Part shown: piece by piece, positions 42,129 to 60,488 of the stretch | Numbering within the stretch: position 1 is the first letter of the stretch | Layout of the letters: each line of letters begins with the position of its first letter | Assembly (NCBI GenBank): GCA_963920765.1 | Contig: OY987250.1 | Coordinates: 7,502,001 to 7,566,000, forward strand | Length of the DNA: 64,000 bases | DNA from: Ulota crispa | Lineage: Eukaryota; Streptophyta; Bryopsida; Orthotrichales; Orthotrichaceae | Direction of reading: 5' to 3' | Made by a program: the position numbers and the translations under genes | Notes under the pieces: model-generated | Databases searched by the model: none | Told to the model about the DNA's origin: nothing | Seen by the model: the letters and a program-made list of their open reading frames with translations, nothing else

Positions 42129-45100
42129 TCAAGAGATATGAGCAGCCGACCTTTTGAACACCACCAGCGACATTACCAAGACGGACAGCATCATGGTGGA
42201 CTTTAACGTGCGTTCGAAAAAGGCATCGTCGTCATCAGTGGTGGTCTTGAGCTTCTCCTCTGCCACGTCAAAGATGCCCCGAATGAGCTCCTGTAAAGTG
42301 GTCATGAATTGTGTGAAGGCTTTCTTCGTGTTCCAGAAAACATGCGAGAATAAGTTGGTGTCTTCGTTCAAAGCCTTTGTAACCTCGTCCACTGTCAAGC
42401 TACTCCCGTTTTCAATCAATCCTGCGAAACGAAATTCAAAAAAAATAAGTTAAGATATTTGCCAGTACTGAACCATGATATATAATCAAGGGAAAATTTC
42501 ATGGATACCCCTGAAGTTTGCAATATTTACATAGAAACCCCTGCTTTTTCAGAAATTACACAAATACCCATGGACCAAAAATTTTAGGCATTTATTTGTT
42601 GTGCTCCTACTTTCTTCATGACCAATGTTGAAGAAGGAAATGTAATAAAACAAAAAAGAAGCAAAGTGCACACTAAGGAAGAAGAAAGAAGGGAAGTGGC
42701 ATGCACAACAAAACAAACGCCTGAAAATTCTGGTCCAAGGGCATTTCTGTAATTTCTGAAAAAGCAGGGGCATCTATGTAAATATTGCAAAATTCAGGGG
42801 TATCCATGAAATTTTATCTATAATCGATACAAAGTGATAAGTTTTTTTCTCAATGTCATGCAAAAAGTATGTACCAGTAGATTCACGGAGCTTCTGTCTG
42901 AACTCCTGGATTTGATCATTCGCCAGCACAGCTTCCCACACGCTCTTGTCGGTAGCCAGAGAAACCACCATTTTCTGCACGAGCACCAAATGAGGAAAAT
43001 TGAAAAATATCCACACAACTTTTCAAATTTGAAACATCGGCAGTTGACAGTTTGGCGGAGAAAACAGAAAAAAGAAGTACTCCCTCTGTCCCTCTAAAAA
43101 GCTCCAAATCAGACACACAGTTCTTGTACCACTAAAAAGCTCCCTTTTGCTGATTTCAAACGCTGAGAAAGCCATTTGCCATGTTCAATGATCTCACGGG
43201 GGCAACAAGTTAAGCAATTAAAGAGCATTCGTTCCTGTCCTAGCAAGCTTGGCTTTGCCCATATGAGGTACCATTGTTGCTACTAATCTTTAAATCATCA
43301 ATAATAAGGAGCTGGCAGCATGCACAAATATGGTACATTTTGCATGGAATTTTGGGTGCCTAAACGGCAACATCAAAGCTGGTAATTTTGCATGGTAATT
43401 TTGCATACATTTGGTAGATGGTATATCGATTCTAGAATGCATGTGTCACTCACTAGCACAAAGACTACAAAACACAGTTAACCCATTAATGTGCAGTCAA
43501 TTATGGGGGTGGGCAATCCTTTGTATGGCCATATGGGGCAAACTTAAACTATTGAATACAAATGTCTACCACAGATTTGACCATGCAGATGGAAGTATCT
43601 TGCAGGGTTTAGTGTTATGCATCATGAATTATGCTCACTCTTTAGTTGTTATCACCATCTTTTTGCATTTATTGGTATATTTTCAGCCAATACTCTTTAG
43701 TTTTTTCAACCCTCTAGCCACATGCCACCTCAAATTGGCCTGATTATTGTCCTAAACTCTTCACTTTCCAATTCCCCAGACCCGTCCCTTTGCCACGTCA
43801 TCGACATGCTCCTGAAAAGAGTCAAAATCGACCAGGAAATGGTCGACCAGACGTTAATGGGTTAATCTTTCACAAAGAAAGCTTTTTTGGACGTTTTTAG
43901 AGGGATAGAGGGAGTGGTTGATAAGAATGTCTTCGCATACCTGGACTTGCGGGTTGTGCTGAAATTGGTGGAAAGCATCCAGCATGGCACTGTACCGACC
44001 CGTACCGACAGCTTCCACGCTCCTCGAAGAAGACGCCACTTCAAAATCAGCCGGCTCTTTCCAGTCGTCGTCCGATACTGGATGGCCAACATGATAGCTC
44101 ACTTCATGCTTGTCTACCTTCGCCATGGACGTATCCATCCCTTCACGGGATTCAGACTCCGGTGAGCTTGTAGTTGATCTTCCCATAAACACTCCTCTGG
44201 CAGCATCAAACAGGAACTCGTTTCAGAACAAGCGGACGCCATAGCCAAACCAGTGTTGCACAGAATTGTGACATCCGAGAGGCCAAAGCAAAAGATGTAG
44301 AAAACTATGGAGAAATGTGTAAATCATTCAAGGGAAAATTTCATGGATACCCCTGAAGTTTGCAATATTTTCATAGATACCCCTACTTTTTACCCTTGGA
44401 CCAAAAAGTTAGGCATTTGTTTTGTTGTGCATGCCACTTCCCTTCTCCCTTGGTGCGCCCGCATAACAAGAAGGAAGTAATATGCGCACAAAGGAAGAAG
44501 GGAAGTGACATGCATAACAAAACAAACGCCTAAATTTGATTGGTCCAAGGGTATTTGTGATATTTCTAAAAAAACAGGGGTATCTGTGCAAATATCACAA
44601 ATTTCAGGGGTATCCATGAAAATATCACAAACTTCAGGGGTATCCATGAAAATATCACAAACTTCAGGGGTATCCATAAAATTTTCTCCTAAATTCAAAA
44701 ACACTGTAAAAAAAAGCTCAAAAATGAAAAATCTTCGGAACGATAAATTTTTGGGAAGGTTTTATTGCAAAGGCAGGACAAGAGGGCGTACATCTAAATA
44801 CTCCTCTGGCAGCATCAAACAGAGAACTCGTTTCAGAACAAGTGAACGCCACAGCCAAACCAGTATTGCACAGAATTGAGAGCCGAGAGGCCAAAGCACA
44901 AGATGTAGGAAAAGTATGGAGAAGTGTGTAACTTCAAGGGAAAGTTTCATGGATACCCCTGAGGTTTGCAATAGTTTCATAGATACCCCTGCTTTTTCAG
45001 AAAAATCACAAATATCCTTACGCCAAAAAATTTAGGGATTTGTTTTGTTATGCATGCCACTTCCCTTCTCCCTACTTCTTTCTCGTTATGCATGCGCACA

Positions 45101-45720
45101 AAGGAAGAAGAGTAGTGACATGCACAACAAAACAAACGCAAATTTTTTGGTCCAAGGATATTTGTGATATTTCTGAAAAAGCAAGGGTATCTATGCAAAT
45201 ATTACAAACTGCAAATATTACAAACTTCGTGGGTATCCATGAAATTTTCCCAAAATTCAAATATACAGTACAAAAAGCTCAAGTAAGAAAAAACTTCGTA
45301 ACGATGATTCTGGTAAGGAATTGTTTTTGCAAAGGCAGGACAAGAGGGTGTAACGTACATCTGCAAGGCGTGCTGGAGGTCGGAGGTGGCCTCTTCGACG
45401 TCTTGTTTGCTGGGGACAGTGCCAAACACGAGGTAGTCGAGGCTCTCGGCGTCGTCGCCGGCGAAGACCCAGTCGTCCACCTCGAAGTAGTGCTGCATCC
45501 CAGCCCCACCCCCGGGGGCATTCGATTGTCCGTCGACGCCGGACGACGGGGAGAGCACCTCCGACGACGAGGGGCAGCTGCAGGCCATGCGAGCGGACGT
45601 CGAGGGCGCCTTAATCGAGGGCGTGGTGGTGCTGGTGCCGGTGCAGGCCCTGCACATGGCGGCATTGGACGCGGCGGTGCTGGGGCTTGAGCCCACGACG
45701 CGGCTGACGGTTCTCCACAT
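42129..45720 (-). CDS. Conserved-looking plant protein of unknown function with C-terminal hydrophobic tail
   Basis: I do not recognise the family with certainty. Exons in transcript order: 45720-45359, 44196-43941, 42974-42875, 42421-42129. Phase is kept, giving 336 residues. Residues 1-75 (MWRTVSRVVGSS...) are Ser/Ala/Thr-rich, then an acidic block HYFEVDDWVFAGDDAESLDY. Exon 2 is polar (GRSTTSSPESESREGMDTSM) and ends in LDAFHQFQHNPQVQ. Exon 3 has SVWEAVLANDQIQEFRQKL. Exon 4 holds helices with NTKKAFTQFMTTLQELIRGI and ends TMMLSVLVMSLVVFKRSAAH, a short hydrophobic stretch near the C-terminus suggesting a tail anchor. An in-frame ATG at 45792 would add 24 residues. Consistent splice phases and lack of stops argue for a real gene. 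Introns 1-3 carry several foldback elements. Confidence 0.72.
42491..42815. mobile_element. Foldback MITE (TTCATGGATACCCCTGA termini), intron 3 of the unknown gene
   Basis: The left end GGAAAATTTCATGGATACCC pairs with the right end GGGTATCCATGAAATTTT. Inner blocks GCACAACAAAACAAACGCC and GTTGTGCTCC also pair. Sister copies are at 44332-44685 and 44937-45250. Confidence 0.75.
43079..43914. mobile_element. Stowaway-like element in intron 2 of the unknown gene
   Basis: Left end CTCCCTCTGTCCCTCTAAAA preceded by TA; right end on the other strand ACTCCCTCTATCCCTCTAAA. The CTCCCTC terminus is typical of Stowaway (Tc1/mariner) MITEs. It ends about 26 bp from the exon 2 donor. At about 836 bp it is long for the family. 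Confidence 0.55.
44332..44685. mobile_element. Foldback MITE (TTCATGGATACCCC), intron 1 copy A
   Basis: Same termini as 42491-42815. Near its right end a 30-bp piece (CACAAACTTCAGGGGTATCC with ATGAAAATAT) is repeated in tandem. Confidence 0.7.
44790..44940. repeat. Intronic duplication of exon 2 upstream sequence
   Basis: ACTCCTCTGGCAGCATCAAA with the following ~140 bp repeats 44190-44340, which includes the exon 2 splice acceptor. Sequence around 44766-44790 also repeats 45329-45360 at the exon 1 donor. Together this indicates a tandem duplication of roughly 600 bp within intron 1, including a MITE copy. Confidence 0.7.
44937..45250. mobile_element. Foldback MITE (TTCATGGATACCCC), intron 1 copy B
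   Basis: Begins GGGAAAGTTTCATGGATACC and ends GTGGGTATCCATGAAATT. Probably arose with the intron duplication that also made copy A. Confidence 0.7.
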
Positions 45721-47334
45721 GGCTCCACCTCCCATTCCCCGCCTGCCGGCCAGCGCTTCTGCGCCCCCAAACACCCTTCCCCAAGACAACAAACACCCTT
45801 CCTCAGCACCAACGCAAGTATTGCGTCTCCGGCACGACGCTCACAAACCCTGCCGCGCACTCCCAGCAAGCGCAATTGTGGGCTACGTCGAACTCTGAAA
45901 CTAAGTTACTGTGAAGCAGTAGAGATGGAGGAGAATCCCGGATCGCTTGCGCACACGTTACCCCAAAATGCGCATCGCAGAAGGCAAGTGACGCACAATC
46001 CTTTGTTGTGTAGGCTTTTGCCTTCCCAAGGTTGTACTTTGCATGCCTTGGAGATGACGAGGACGTACGGCGACCGCTGGTCGGCTGGTCCCGACTCTCG
46101 GTCCCTCGGTCGGCCCCCTTTCCTGATGAAAATGTGAGAGTTTATATATTTATCACATAACATTGTTCACCAGGGTTGAATGCTCCCCCAGTTGTGGAGG
46201 AATATTCTTCTATTGATACCTAGGGATTGGTTTAAGTTATAAATTCTGAATGCTCATTGGCTCTCAGTTTAGATTTGATTGGATTTGACGAATGGCATTC
46301 ACTGGGGATCCTCATATTTGGGGAGCAAGAGGGACCCCCCAGTGAAGGTTAACAATGTTATGCATCAAGAGATTAAATTTGAAAATTTTGAATTTATAAT
46401 TGAATTTAGAGTCCTTGATTATGTTTAGAACTTTGGGTGGAGGATAAAATTAAACTAGAAAAATTAGGGGGTAAATTATTATTACTAGTGTGATCATGTG
46501 TTGTTGGCCCAATTTTTATCATGATTTAATCAAACGCCACGAAATCAAGCCCGTGCACCCTTCCTTAGCGAGAGCTTTCCAAAAATACCAAGAATGCCAC
46601 TAAAATAAAAATAAAAGTAATTTTCAAAACTTTTAATCCATTAAAAATTTTGAAATTCAATAACTTTCCCAATGTAGGCCAAAATGTCACAAAACCAAGC
46701 CCGTGCATCCCTCCTTGTTGAGAGCTTTCCGACAAGACCAAGCATGCGACAGGAGACACACGATATAAGAAATCTCAATGTGATAAACAAACAACCAACC
46801 TCATTTAAAGTATTGATTACGCTTGTTTGAAAAAAATAACCTGAGCTTCACCACCCTGGCCCCACATCAACCCCTTCCCGATGCGACCAGGTCGAGGTCG
46901 GTACCCAGCTGGAGTGCCACTTGAATTTTAGAAAAAGGTGGCTTTTTTATCTGGATTGGTATCATCACCAATGCCGAAGTCGAAATTGATGGGAGGGGGG
47001 GGATATTTTTGCATTGGGAATCTTTCTTGTGGTGGTGATATTTTTTGGATTTTTTCTTGGTTGAGTGACATGCATCTTCCAAGTTCCAATGCGTGTTGGC
47101 AAGGGAAAGGTGAATGGACAGATGGATGAAATCATCCATGCGGGTATGTTCATCCAAAATTCTATGTTTCGTTACCTTATTTCATCCAAATGTTGGCGAG
47201 CCAACTGTTCAAAGAGGTCCTTTGACGCTTTCATCCAGTTTCTTTACCCTCGTATACTTTTTTTATTGATAAGGTCGCCAGCAGTGTTCTCCACTATTGC
47301 TAAATTTGCAGGTTCTTCTGTACTGCATAGAATA
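45721..47334. other. Upstream region of the unknown gene and spacer
   Basis: 45721-46135 is GC-richer and is probably the promoter and leader of the minus-strand gene. At 46515-46590 and 46675-46750 there is an imperfect direct duplication (AAGCCCGTGCA, GAGAGCTTTCC). The remainder is AT-rich with no supported gene. Confidence 0.4.
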
Positions 47335-47664
47335 GGGGGCTTCAAACATGAAATCTGGCCTTCGAACTTCTCACCTCACGGATCTCCGCTCACTAGTGTA
47401 TTGTTTTAGTTCCCTTGCATGTGTAAAGTTTGAGATATCCATGAGTTTGCCGAAATTTCTGCGAAAGAAGTTTGGGGGTTTGAGGACGCAAGCAAATGAG
47501 TCCCACAAAACCACAAAAGTGAGTTTCTGAAGTTCACTCCTCATGTGAATCACGTTAGGAGTGAAGTTCAGAGGTGAGTCACGTCAAGGTTCACTAGTGG
47601 ATTCACAAAGGTGAATTGCGACATGAGTCACTGAGAAAAGTTGATGTTTGAAGCCCCCTAATAT
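47335..47664. mobile_element. Foldback MITE with GGGGGCTTCAAACAT termini
   Basis: The left end GGGGGCTTCAAACATGAAAT mirrors the right end GATGTTTGAAGCCCCC. Inner GTGAGTTTCTGAAGTTCACTCC and AATCACGTTAGGAGTG-type blocks also occur in 60489-61063. Confidence 0.65.
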
Positions 47665-47731
47665 TGCATTTAGGTTGTCCCATACTAGTATCTTGACATT
47701 TTCCACTATATTCATATTTTTTGATACTCCA

Positions 47732-48457
47732 TTAACCCCTAAAGGACCACTTGTCCCCATGGGGGACAAATGGGATTTCAGGCATGTACTTATGGCTAAG
47801 TACTTTGTGTAATTTTTTGTAATTTTTATGGAAGATGGGGAATTCAAAGATCTATGTGGGCATTTGATTTTTTCCTCATTCTGATATTTATTGAAGAAGT
47901 TAAAAATGAATTTATGAGAATTTTAGTTCGGCGAGCAGCCCAAAAACCTCTTTAAAAGTTGCATTTTTTAAAAATAAAAATTTGAGGTTAGTTCTTTAGA
48001 ATTATGTATATGTGGGAAGCTTTGAATCATTCATTTCTAATTAATGAGATGAAAGTTATGCAAAGTTTTAATTTGAGGGTAGGTGTGGAAAATCTCAAAA
48101 CTATGCCTACACGCAAACTAAAACTTTGCATAACTTTCATCTCAACAATAAGAATTGAATGATTCAAAGCTTCCCACATATACATAATTCTAAAGAACTA
48201 ACCTCAAATTTTTATTTTTTAAAAATGCAACTTTTAAAGAGGTTTTTGGGTTGCCCGCCAAACTAAAATTCTCATAAATTCATTTTTAATTTCTTTAATA
48301 AATATCGGAATGAGGAAAAAATTAGATGCCCACACAGATCTTTGAATTCCCCATCTTCTATAAAAATTTCAAAAAATACACAAAGTACTTTAGCCATAAG
48401 TACATGCCCAAAATCCCATTTGTCTCTCGTAGGGACAAGTGGTCCTTTAGGGGTTAA
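47732..48457. mobile_element. TTAA-type foldback, 726 bp near-perfect hairpin
   Basis: Arms of about 340 bp (47732-48075 and 48115-48457) are nearly exact inverted copies around a ~35-base loop near 48080-48112. Ends TTAACCCCTAAAGGACCAC and GTGGTCCTTTAGGGGTTAA. The TTAA is the only visible target duplication. No coding frame is present. A transcript through it would fold into one long duplex. Confidence 0.85.
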
Positions 48458-48494
48458 TTTTTATCAATATTTACTGCAATAAACAGTTTTTAAA

Positions 48495-48897
48495 GGGAGT
48501 CGATATGCGCACACTGGGGTTGATATATGCACACCCCATGTGGGATAAACTATAGATTTATACCATCAAAAAGCTGAATTTGAGAATTTTGAATTTAGAT
48601 TTGGACTTAGAGACCATGATTTAGTCTAAAACCTTTAAGAAGGTTGCAATTGAACAACACCCAATGAAAAAAATTATATTTTTTTACAAACAAAAGTAAA
48701 AGTAACACTTTTCCCCCTAGCTAAGTTTTTTCATTAGGTGTTGTTCAATTGCAACATTTTTTACGATTCTACACTAAAGCATGGTCCCAAAGTTCAAATT
48801 TGAATTCAAAAATCTTAAATTCAATGTTAGAAATCTATAATTTACCCCTGAGGGAAGTGTGCATATATCAACCCTCGGTGTGCACATATCAATTTCC
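48495..48897. mobile_element. Foldback MITE, free copy of the one nested in CACTA
   Basis: Ends GGGAGTCGATATGCGCACA and, on the other strand, GGAAATTGATATGTGCACA. Arms AGAATTTTGAATTTAGAT / AAATTTGAATTCAAAAATCT and GTTGCAATTGAACAACACCC match the arms at 244-656. Confidence 0.7.
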
Positions 48898-49680
48898 TTT
48901 TTAAAAGGCTAAGAACTACAATAAAGATGCAAAATATACATACTAGCGGCATCCAAATCATAAATCATGTGAAATCTTAGTATTTAGAGAATTGCATGCA
49001 CCTCCAAGTGACCAAGCGACAAGTCATGAGGTACCTTTCCAAGTAAGGCAACCTAACTATCAAAGCTACCTATATGAAATATGTAGTGTAAATTGTTTTT
49101 CTTGCATATAAAATTGTAACAATCTCAACAAATTTGGACCTTCATCACAATTGGAAGTTTTCTTTGACATTTGGGATATTTGTAAAAATACCATTTGGGA
49201 GCTAGGACCAGCGTTTGACAAAAAAAAATCCTTTAACTTGCTAAAATCCAAACATTTCCCATGTTCAACTCATATTTCACAAGCATGCACCAAATATTTG
49301 TTATATTTACGCAGTATAATTAGCCTCTAAATGCCCAAGACACCAAGTTTTGGTGTTCATGAAATTTTAGGAAACTTTTAAACCCTGTTGAAAGCAAAGA
49401 TTTACTATTGCAAGGTCTGTTTTTTGGAGAAGTTGCAAGCTGAAGTTAACTTCAACATTCAATTTTAGTGTCTTTCATATTTTATTTCAGTTATTTTTGG
49501 TGGAAGTTAGATTGCAAGCATACCTCTTGAGCACCAAATCATGCAATGTGACATACAATCTTCTCTACAATCTTGTGGACATGTATTAAGCCATGGAAAT
49601 CAATTTGGGTATATGGAGTAAGAACTAAATTTTTCATAACAAGAGTTTTTTATTATCATGTTCAAATTTCTTATGAGAAT
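48898..49680. other. AT-rich spacer with an eroded TTAA-type end
   Basis: 49320-49380 (CTCTAAATGCCCAAGACACC) resembles the start of the element at 49681, so an older related copy probably lies here. No gene is seen. Confidence 0.45.
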
Positions 49681-50615
49681 TTAACCCCTAAATGCCCTAG
49701 GCACCACATTTTGGTGCTAAAAAAACTTCAAGAAACTTTGAAACTCTGTTGAAGGCACATGTTATATTATTTTAAGGTTTTTTTTTTGTAAAAGTTGCAC
49801 GCTAAAGTTAGCTTCATCATTCAAATTGAATTTCATCCATATCTCAATCCAATTATGTTTTTATAAAAGGTTAACCGCAAGCATACATTTTGCGTCATGA
49901 ATAGTGTCTTGAAAAATGTCATGAATAGTGTTGTGAATAGTGTCACAAAGCCTATGAGAAGTTGCCACATTAAAAAGGTGAGCATCAAGTTGAAAAAAAA
50001 GTGAAGACTTCCCTTGGGCACTCCCTTAGGGAGTAAGGGCCTTTTTATTGATTTTGACATCTAACAAAATCTAAAAGTGCTTTTGAAGTTTGAACTAATT
50101 TCACTTGGAATGTCTTTGTTATAAAAATTAGAATTCATTCACTATTGAATTTTTTTCATTCATAATGATTTTTGGTCTATAATTGAAACTCAAAAATTTC
50201 TTTGTATTAGACGGTTGCGCTTTGACATTTGCATTGAAGGCTCATTTGTGAAAATGTGTCATGGATTTGGAAGGTGGGCCATTAGTTTTGAAGTAACAAC
50301 AATAAACACTAAAGCATCCTAGGTGGTTGTTTCCCAATTTTGGATCCAAAAGTTACCAATTTGCATTAGAAGTTTTGGGCATCTCCAAAAAAAGAAAAAA
50401 AAATTTATACTCATCATCATTCAATCACAAATATCTTAAAATTTGCATGGTTATTTTGGATTTTTTTGGGTAGCATCATCTAGAAACCTTGAGGTTCAAG
50501 ATTCAACAGTTACAATTTTGTTTTGATATTTAATAATAATCTTACACTGACAATTCGAAAACTTCAAAATTGCTTCCAAAAATGAGAAAAACACCCTTGG
50601 GCATTTAGGGGTTAA
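49681..50615. mobile_element. TTAA-type (piggyBac-like) MITE, 935 bp
   Basis: Starts TTAACCCCTAAATGCCC and ends GGGCATTTAGGGGTTAA. The flanks (AGAAT before, AATAG after) show no other duplication. No transposase is seen. Confidence 0.65.
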
Positions 50616-50972
50616 AATAGAAACTTGTGGATCATTCACTAAACTATTACATGCTCATTTATCCGTATTTTTGGCTACACTACGTGCTGATGTGTCTTAT
50701 CAATTTTCTGAATAGGCAATTAGCCTATTGTAATAGATGTCAATCCTTCTTACAACAAATTGTAATGCTAAAAAATGACTGATGAGTTGTTGGATTCTAA
50801 GACAAAATGTGAATATTGATGAATGCATTTAAATTATTTTGTGGCATATTTGAAACAGAATGAATCCTTTTAAGAAATGAAGATTTATAGCAAAATAATG
50901 TAAACAAGAAAGAATTAATGCATCCTATCACTTGGAAATGTAACATTTTTTCCTATCAACATTTTATAGTAG

Positions 50973-51293
50973 CATTAGGAAAAATATGGGGCCCCAATAA
51001 GGCCCTGAGTTTAGGGGGTCTCTAGACATGGGAACCTAGTTCCCAATAAAATCATGCGCAAGCTGAGGTGGCATTATTGATGCCACCTCAGCTTTTTTGA
51101 ATATTTTTATTATAAAAATAATTAGAAAGTTTCTTGTTTTTTTCTAAGACTTTTTTTTTAAAAAAAATTTTTAAATTTTTTAAATTAATTTTTTTTGGCC
51201 TTTTGCAGGGGCTGGTTCCCCACATCTGGAACAAAACATATGGAGGGCTAGATTTGTTACAAAGGCCTTATGGACCCCCATATTTTTCCTAAT
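50973..51293. mobile_element. MITE with CATTAGGAAAAATATGG termini
   Basis: 321 bp, close relative of 3740-4052. Shared blocks include GGGGCCCCAATAAGGCC at the left, GATGCCACCTCA, GGGCTGGTTCCCCACAT and CCATATTTTTCCTAATG at the right. Confidence 0.7.
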
Positions 51294-52867
51294 GTGGCAT
51301 TTTAACAGCAAAAATCAAATGATTGTAGAGTAATATAGAGTTCTAGACAAAAAGTTGTAGTTCTTTCCCTATAACTCTCTTACGCAATCAGTACTTTATC
51401 AAATCTAAAAATATTTACATATTTGAAAAGCTTAGAAAAAGGGACTAATTGCATTAAAATTTGACTTATATTTAACTAAGAGAAGTGATAGAATAAAAAC
51501 ATTTGAAAAAAACATCAAGTCATGGTTTAAATGCTTTTAAATCACTACAAGTTCACCAATGATATATCACCAATACGTTCTCAATCTACTCTCAATGTAC
51601 ACTACAACAAGGTGCTTAAGTTGAGAAAAATTCAAGCTCTAAAAGGTGGTTAAAAGGCACAAAGATGTTGATGGTGTTGATAAAAGTTGATGAATATACC
51701 ATACTCAATTGTGCAAAATCACAATTGACATGGATTAAGAGCATGGTTTAGGAATGATCTACTCTTTAAAACTTAACACATTTATCCCCTTCAAATGTGT
51801 AATCACTTTTAGATTTGATGAAGAATTGAATGTATGGGAGGGGTTCGAGTGAAGACTATGACTTTCTGTTAGCGTCTCTGCTATTTGTGAACTTTTATTG
51901 CACTTAATGTGAAATTGAATTGTTTAGAGGTAGTCAAATCTAAATGGACAATGTTGACAATAAATTTGATCACTCACATGAAAATATTTCTTAGTTTTAT
52001 ATATCTAGAAAATAACATAAATATGAACATATCACTCTAAATATAACAATGGATTTCTGAAATCTCAAAAAGTTGCGACCGTTTTTTATTGAATGTTCAA
52101 CAATATCTACAACAAAATCATATGCCATAATAACGTTTTCATAAGAAAATTGAGTTTTGCTTTATAGATATTTCACAATGAAAACATTATTATTTTGAAA
52201 CCTCATATTATTATCAATGTGTCCATTGCTTACAATAGAACCAATAAATTGCAATAAAGATGTAATTGCTCTCATATTTATGTTATGTCAATGTTTGCCC
52301 ATTTAAAACACTTGCTTATTATATGTTTGAAGTGAGAAGAAAAAAAGTATATAACTTATTCTTTCTACATTGTTGTTAATATAGAAGTAGGAACAATTGA
52401 GTTTTTCCAAATGAACATCAAGTCACTTAGTAAATAAATCAGCAACCACAGATTGTACACTTCAATGATACAAAATACAACACTAACGTTCAATCAAAGA
52501 TTTTTGATTTTTCAACTTTGGAGTGCTCCAAGGTCACGTTCAATCCTGTTTCCCTTAGAACCAGCAAACATCCAAAAAGTGCTTGAACACAAAATGTATC
52601 TATGAATGAGAAAATCATGTTCTTCAACGAATGCTAGAGCTCAAAATTGAGTCACAGACGTTCAGATTATGGATCTAAATGATACCAACAATCGAAAAAG
52701 GAAAACTTCTCCATAAATCGCTACCTTGCAAGCACTACAATCCCAGCAGCAACAACGATGCATATCTGGAGACAACACAGGAATTCGTGGATGTATCTTA
52801 CTACTAGTCCTGCAGAGTCACCCCAAGCATGTGTCCTAGTTTGCCTTGTTGCCATGGCGTCTCCTCT
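51294..52867. other. AT-rich spacer and PGM 3' flank
   Basis: No gene or bounded repeat is recognised. The part next to 52868 is the probable 3' untranslated region of the minus-strand phosphoglucomutase. Confidence 0.45.
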
Positions 52868-59145
<6,278 letters not shown>

Positions 59146-60488
59146 CCTTCAAGCACTGCACACAACAAGAAAACCCAAATCCAGAGTTCAATCTCTGTTG
59201 CGCCATTTCAGTATCACTCTACTACACCGCGCCACAAAGATCTCACAACAGGAAAGCAACGGAACGCATTACTACACCACCTAAATTCAACTTAGAAGCA
59301 TTAGACGATCGCTAGAACGACCGCGGATCCCGAATAATTCTCAAATCTAAGCTTGAAACACCATCGCAAACGTCACAAACATCGCAAACATCGCAAATGT
59401 TGCAAATATCGCAAATGTTACAGCGACAAAGATGTCAGACGCTTAGACGTGAAGAGACGCGCCATCGGAGGGCTACAACGACAACATGAGCTGAATTTTG
59501 TACCGTGCAGGAGCGCCACAAGATCTCACAACACGCAGGCAAAGAACGCATTACTACACCGCCGAAATTCAACTTAGAAGCATTAACCGATCGCTAGAAC
59601 GACTGCGAATCCCGAATCATTCGCAAATCTAAGCACGAAACACCATCGCAAACATCGCAAACGTCGCAACTGTCGCAAATGTAACAGCGGCAAAGGATGT
59701 GAAGAGATGCGCCATCGGAGGACTACAACGACAACATGAGCTGATTATTTTGTACCGTGCAGGAGCGCCACAAGATCTCACAACACGCAGGCAAAGCAAC
59801 GCATTACTACACCGCCGAAATCCAAATTAGAATCATTAACCGATCGCTTGAACGACTGCGGATCCCGAATACTTCGCAAATCTAGGCTTGAAACACCATC
59901 GCAAACGTCGCAAACATCGCCAACATCGCAAATGTTGCAAACGTAGCAAATGTCGCAAACGTCGCAAATGTTGCAAATATTACAGCGGCAAAGATGTCAG
60001 ACGATTGGATGTGAAGAGACGCGCCATTGGAGGGCTACAACGACAACGTGAGCTGATTAATTTGTTACCGTGCAAGAGCGTCGCGGGTGGTGAAGAGGAA
60101 GAGCAATGGCGCAACTGATCCTGTGAAGGTGTGGCATGAATCGATCTAAGTTAGTCGATCTTGTGCGAGGCAATGCCGGCTTTGCGCGAATTAAGCTTTA
60201 CTGATTTGCGATGGCAATGAAGCAAAGTGAAAAGACCGGCGTCGCTGTTGTTGCGCAGGGGGTCGTGTGGTAGGGTCACAGGTCGACAGGGCCACAAATC
60301 CAGCAGGCTAGGGTTTCGTCTCCGCCCCATGGATTCCTGCTGCAACTACAACGACATCCAGTGCTTCTCTCGAAAACACTGAACGCTCGAATATACGCTT
60401 TCGAAATGGAAGATTCTTTGCACTACTTCCACTTTCTTTCTAAGTTTATCCACAACTCTTGATAGTTCGAAGCCTACTAAATCAAATT
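59146..60488. repeat. PGM 5' region with about three tandem ~270-bp repeats
   Basis: Units begin near 59231, 59516 and 59769. Each contains AGATCTCACAACA, ACGCATTACTACACC, GATCGCTAGAACGAC, a run of short ATCGCAAAC/GTCGCAAAT repeats, a GCGCCATCGGAGG block and GTACCGTGCAGGAGCGCCAC. They lie immediately upstream of the PGM start codon and so in its leader or promoter. The frames through them are low-complexity (RKRRKHR) and not believed to code. 60120-60488 is single-copy and featureless. Confidence 0.75.

Noticed and set aside
59353-60118. Basic RKHRKHRK-type frames upstream of phosphoglucomutase
   Set aside because: Translation of the ATCGCAAAC microrepeats in the tandem leader repeats; antisense to the gene and without family similarity.
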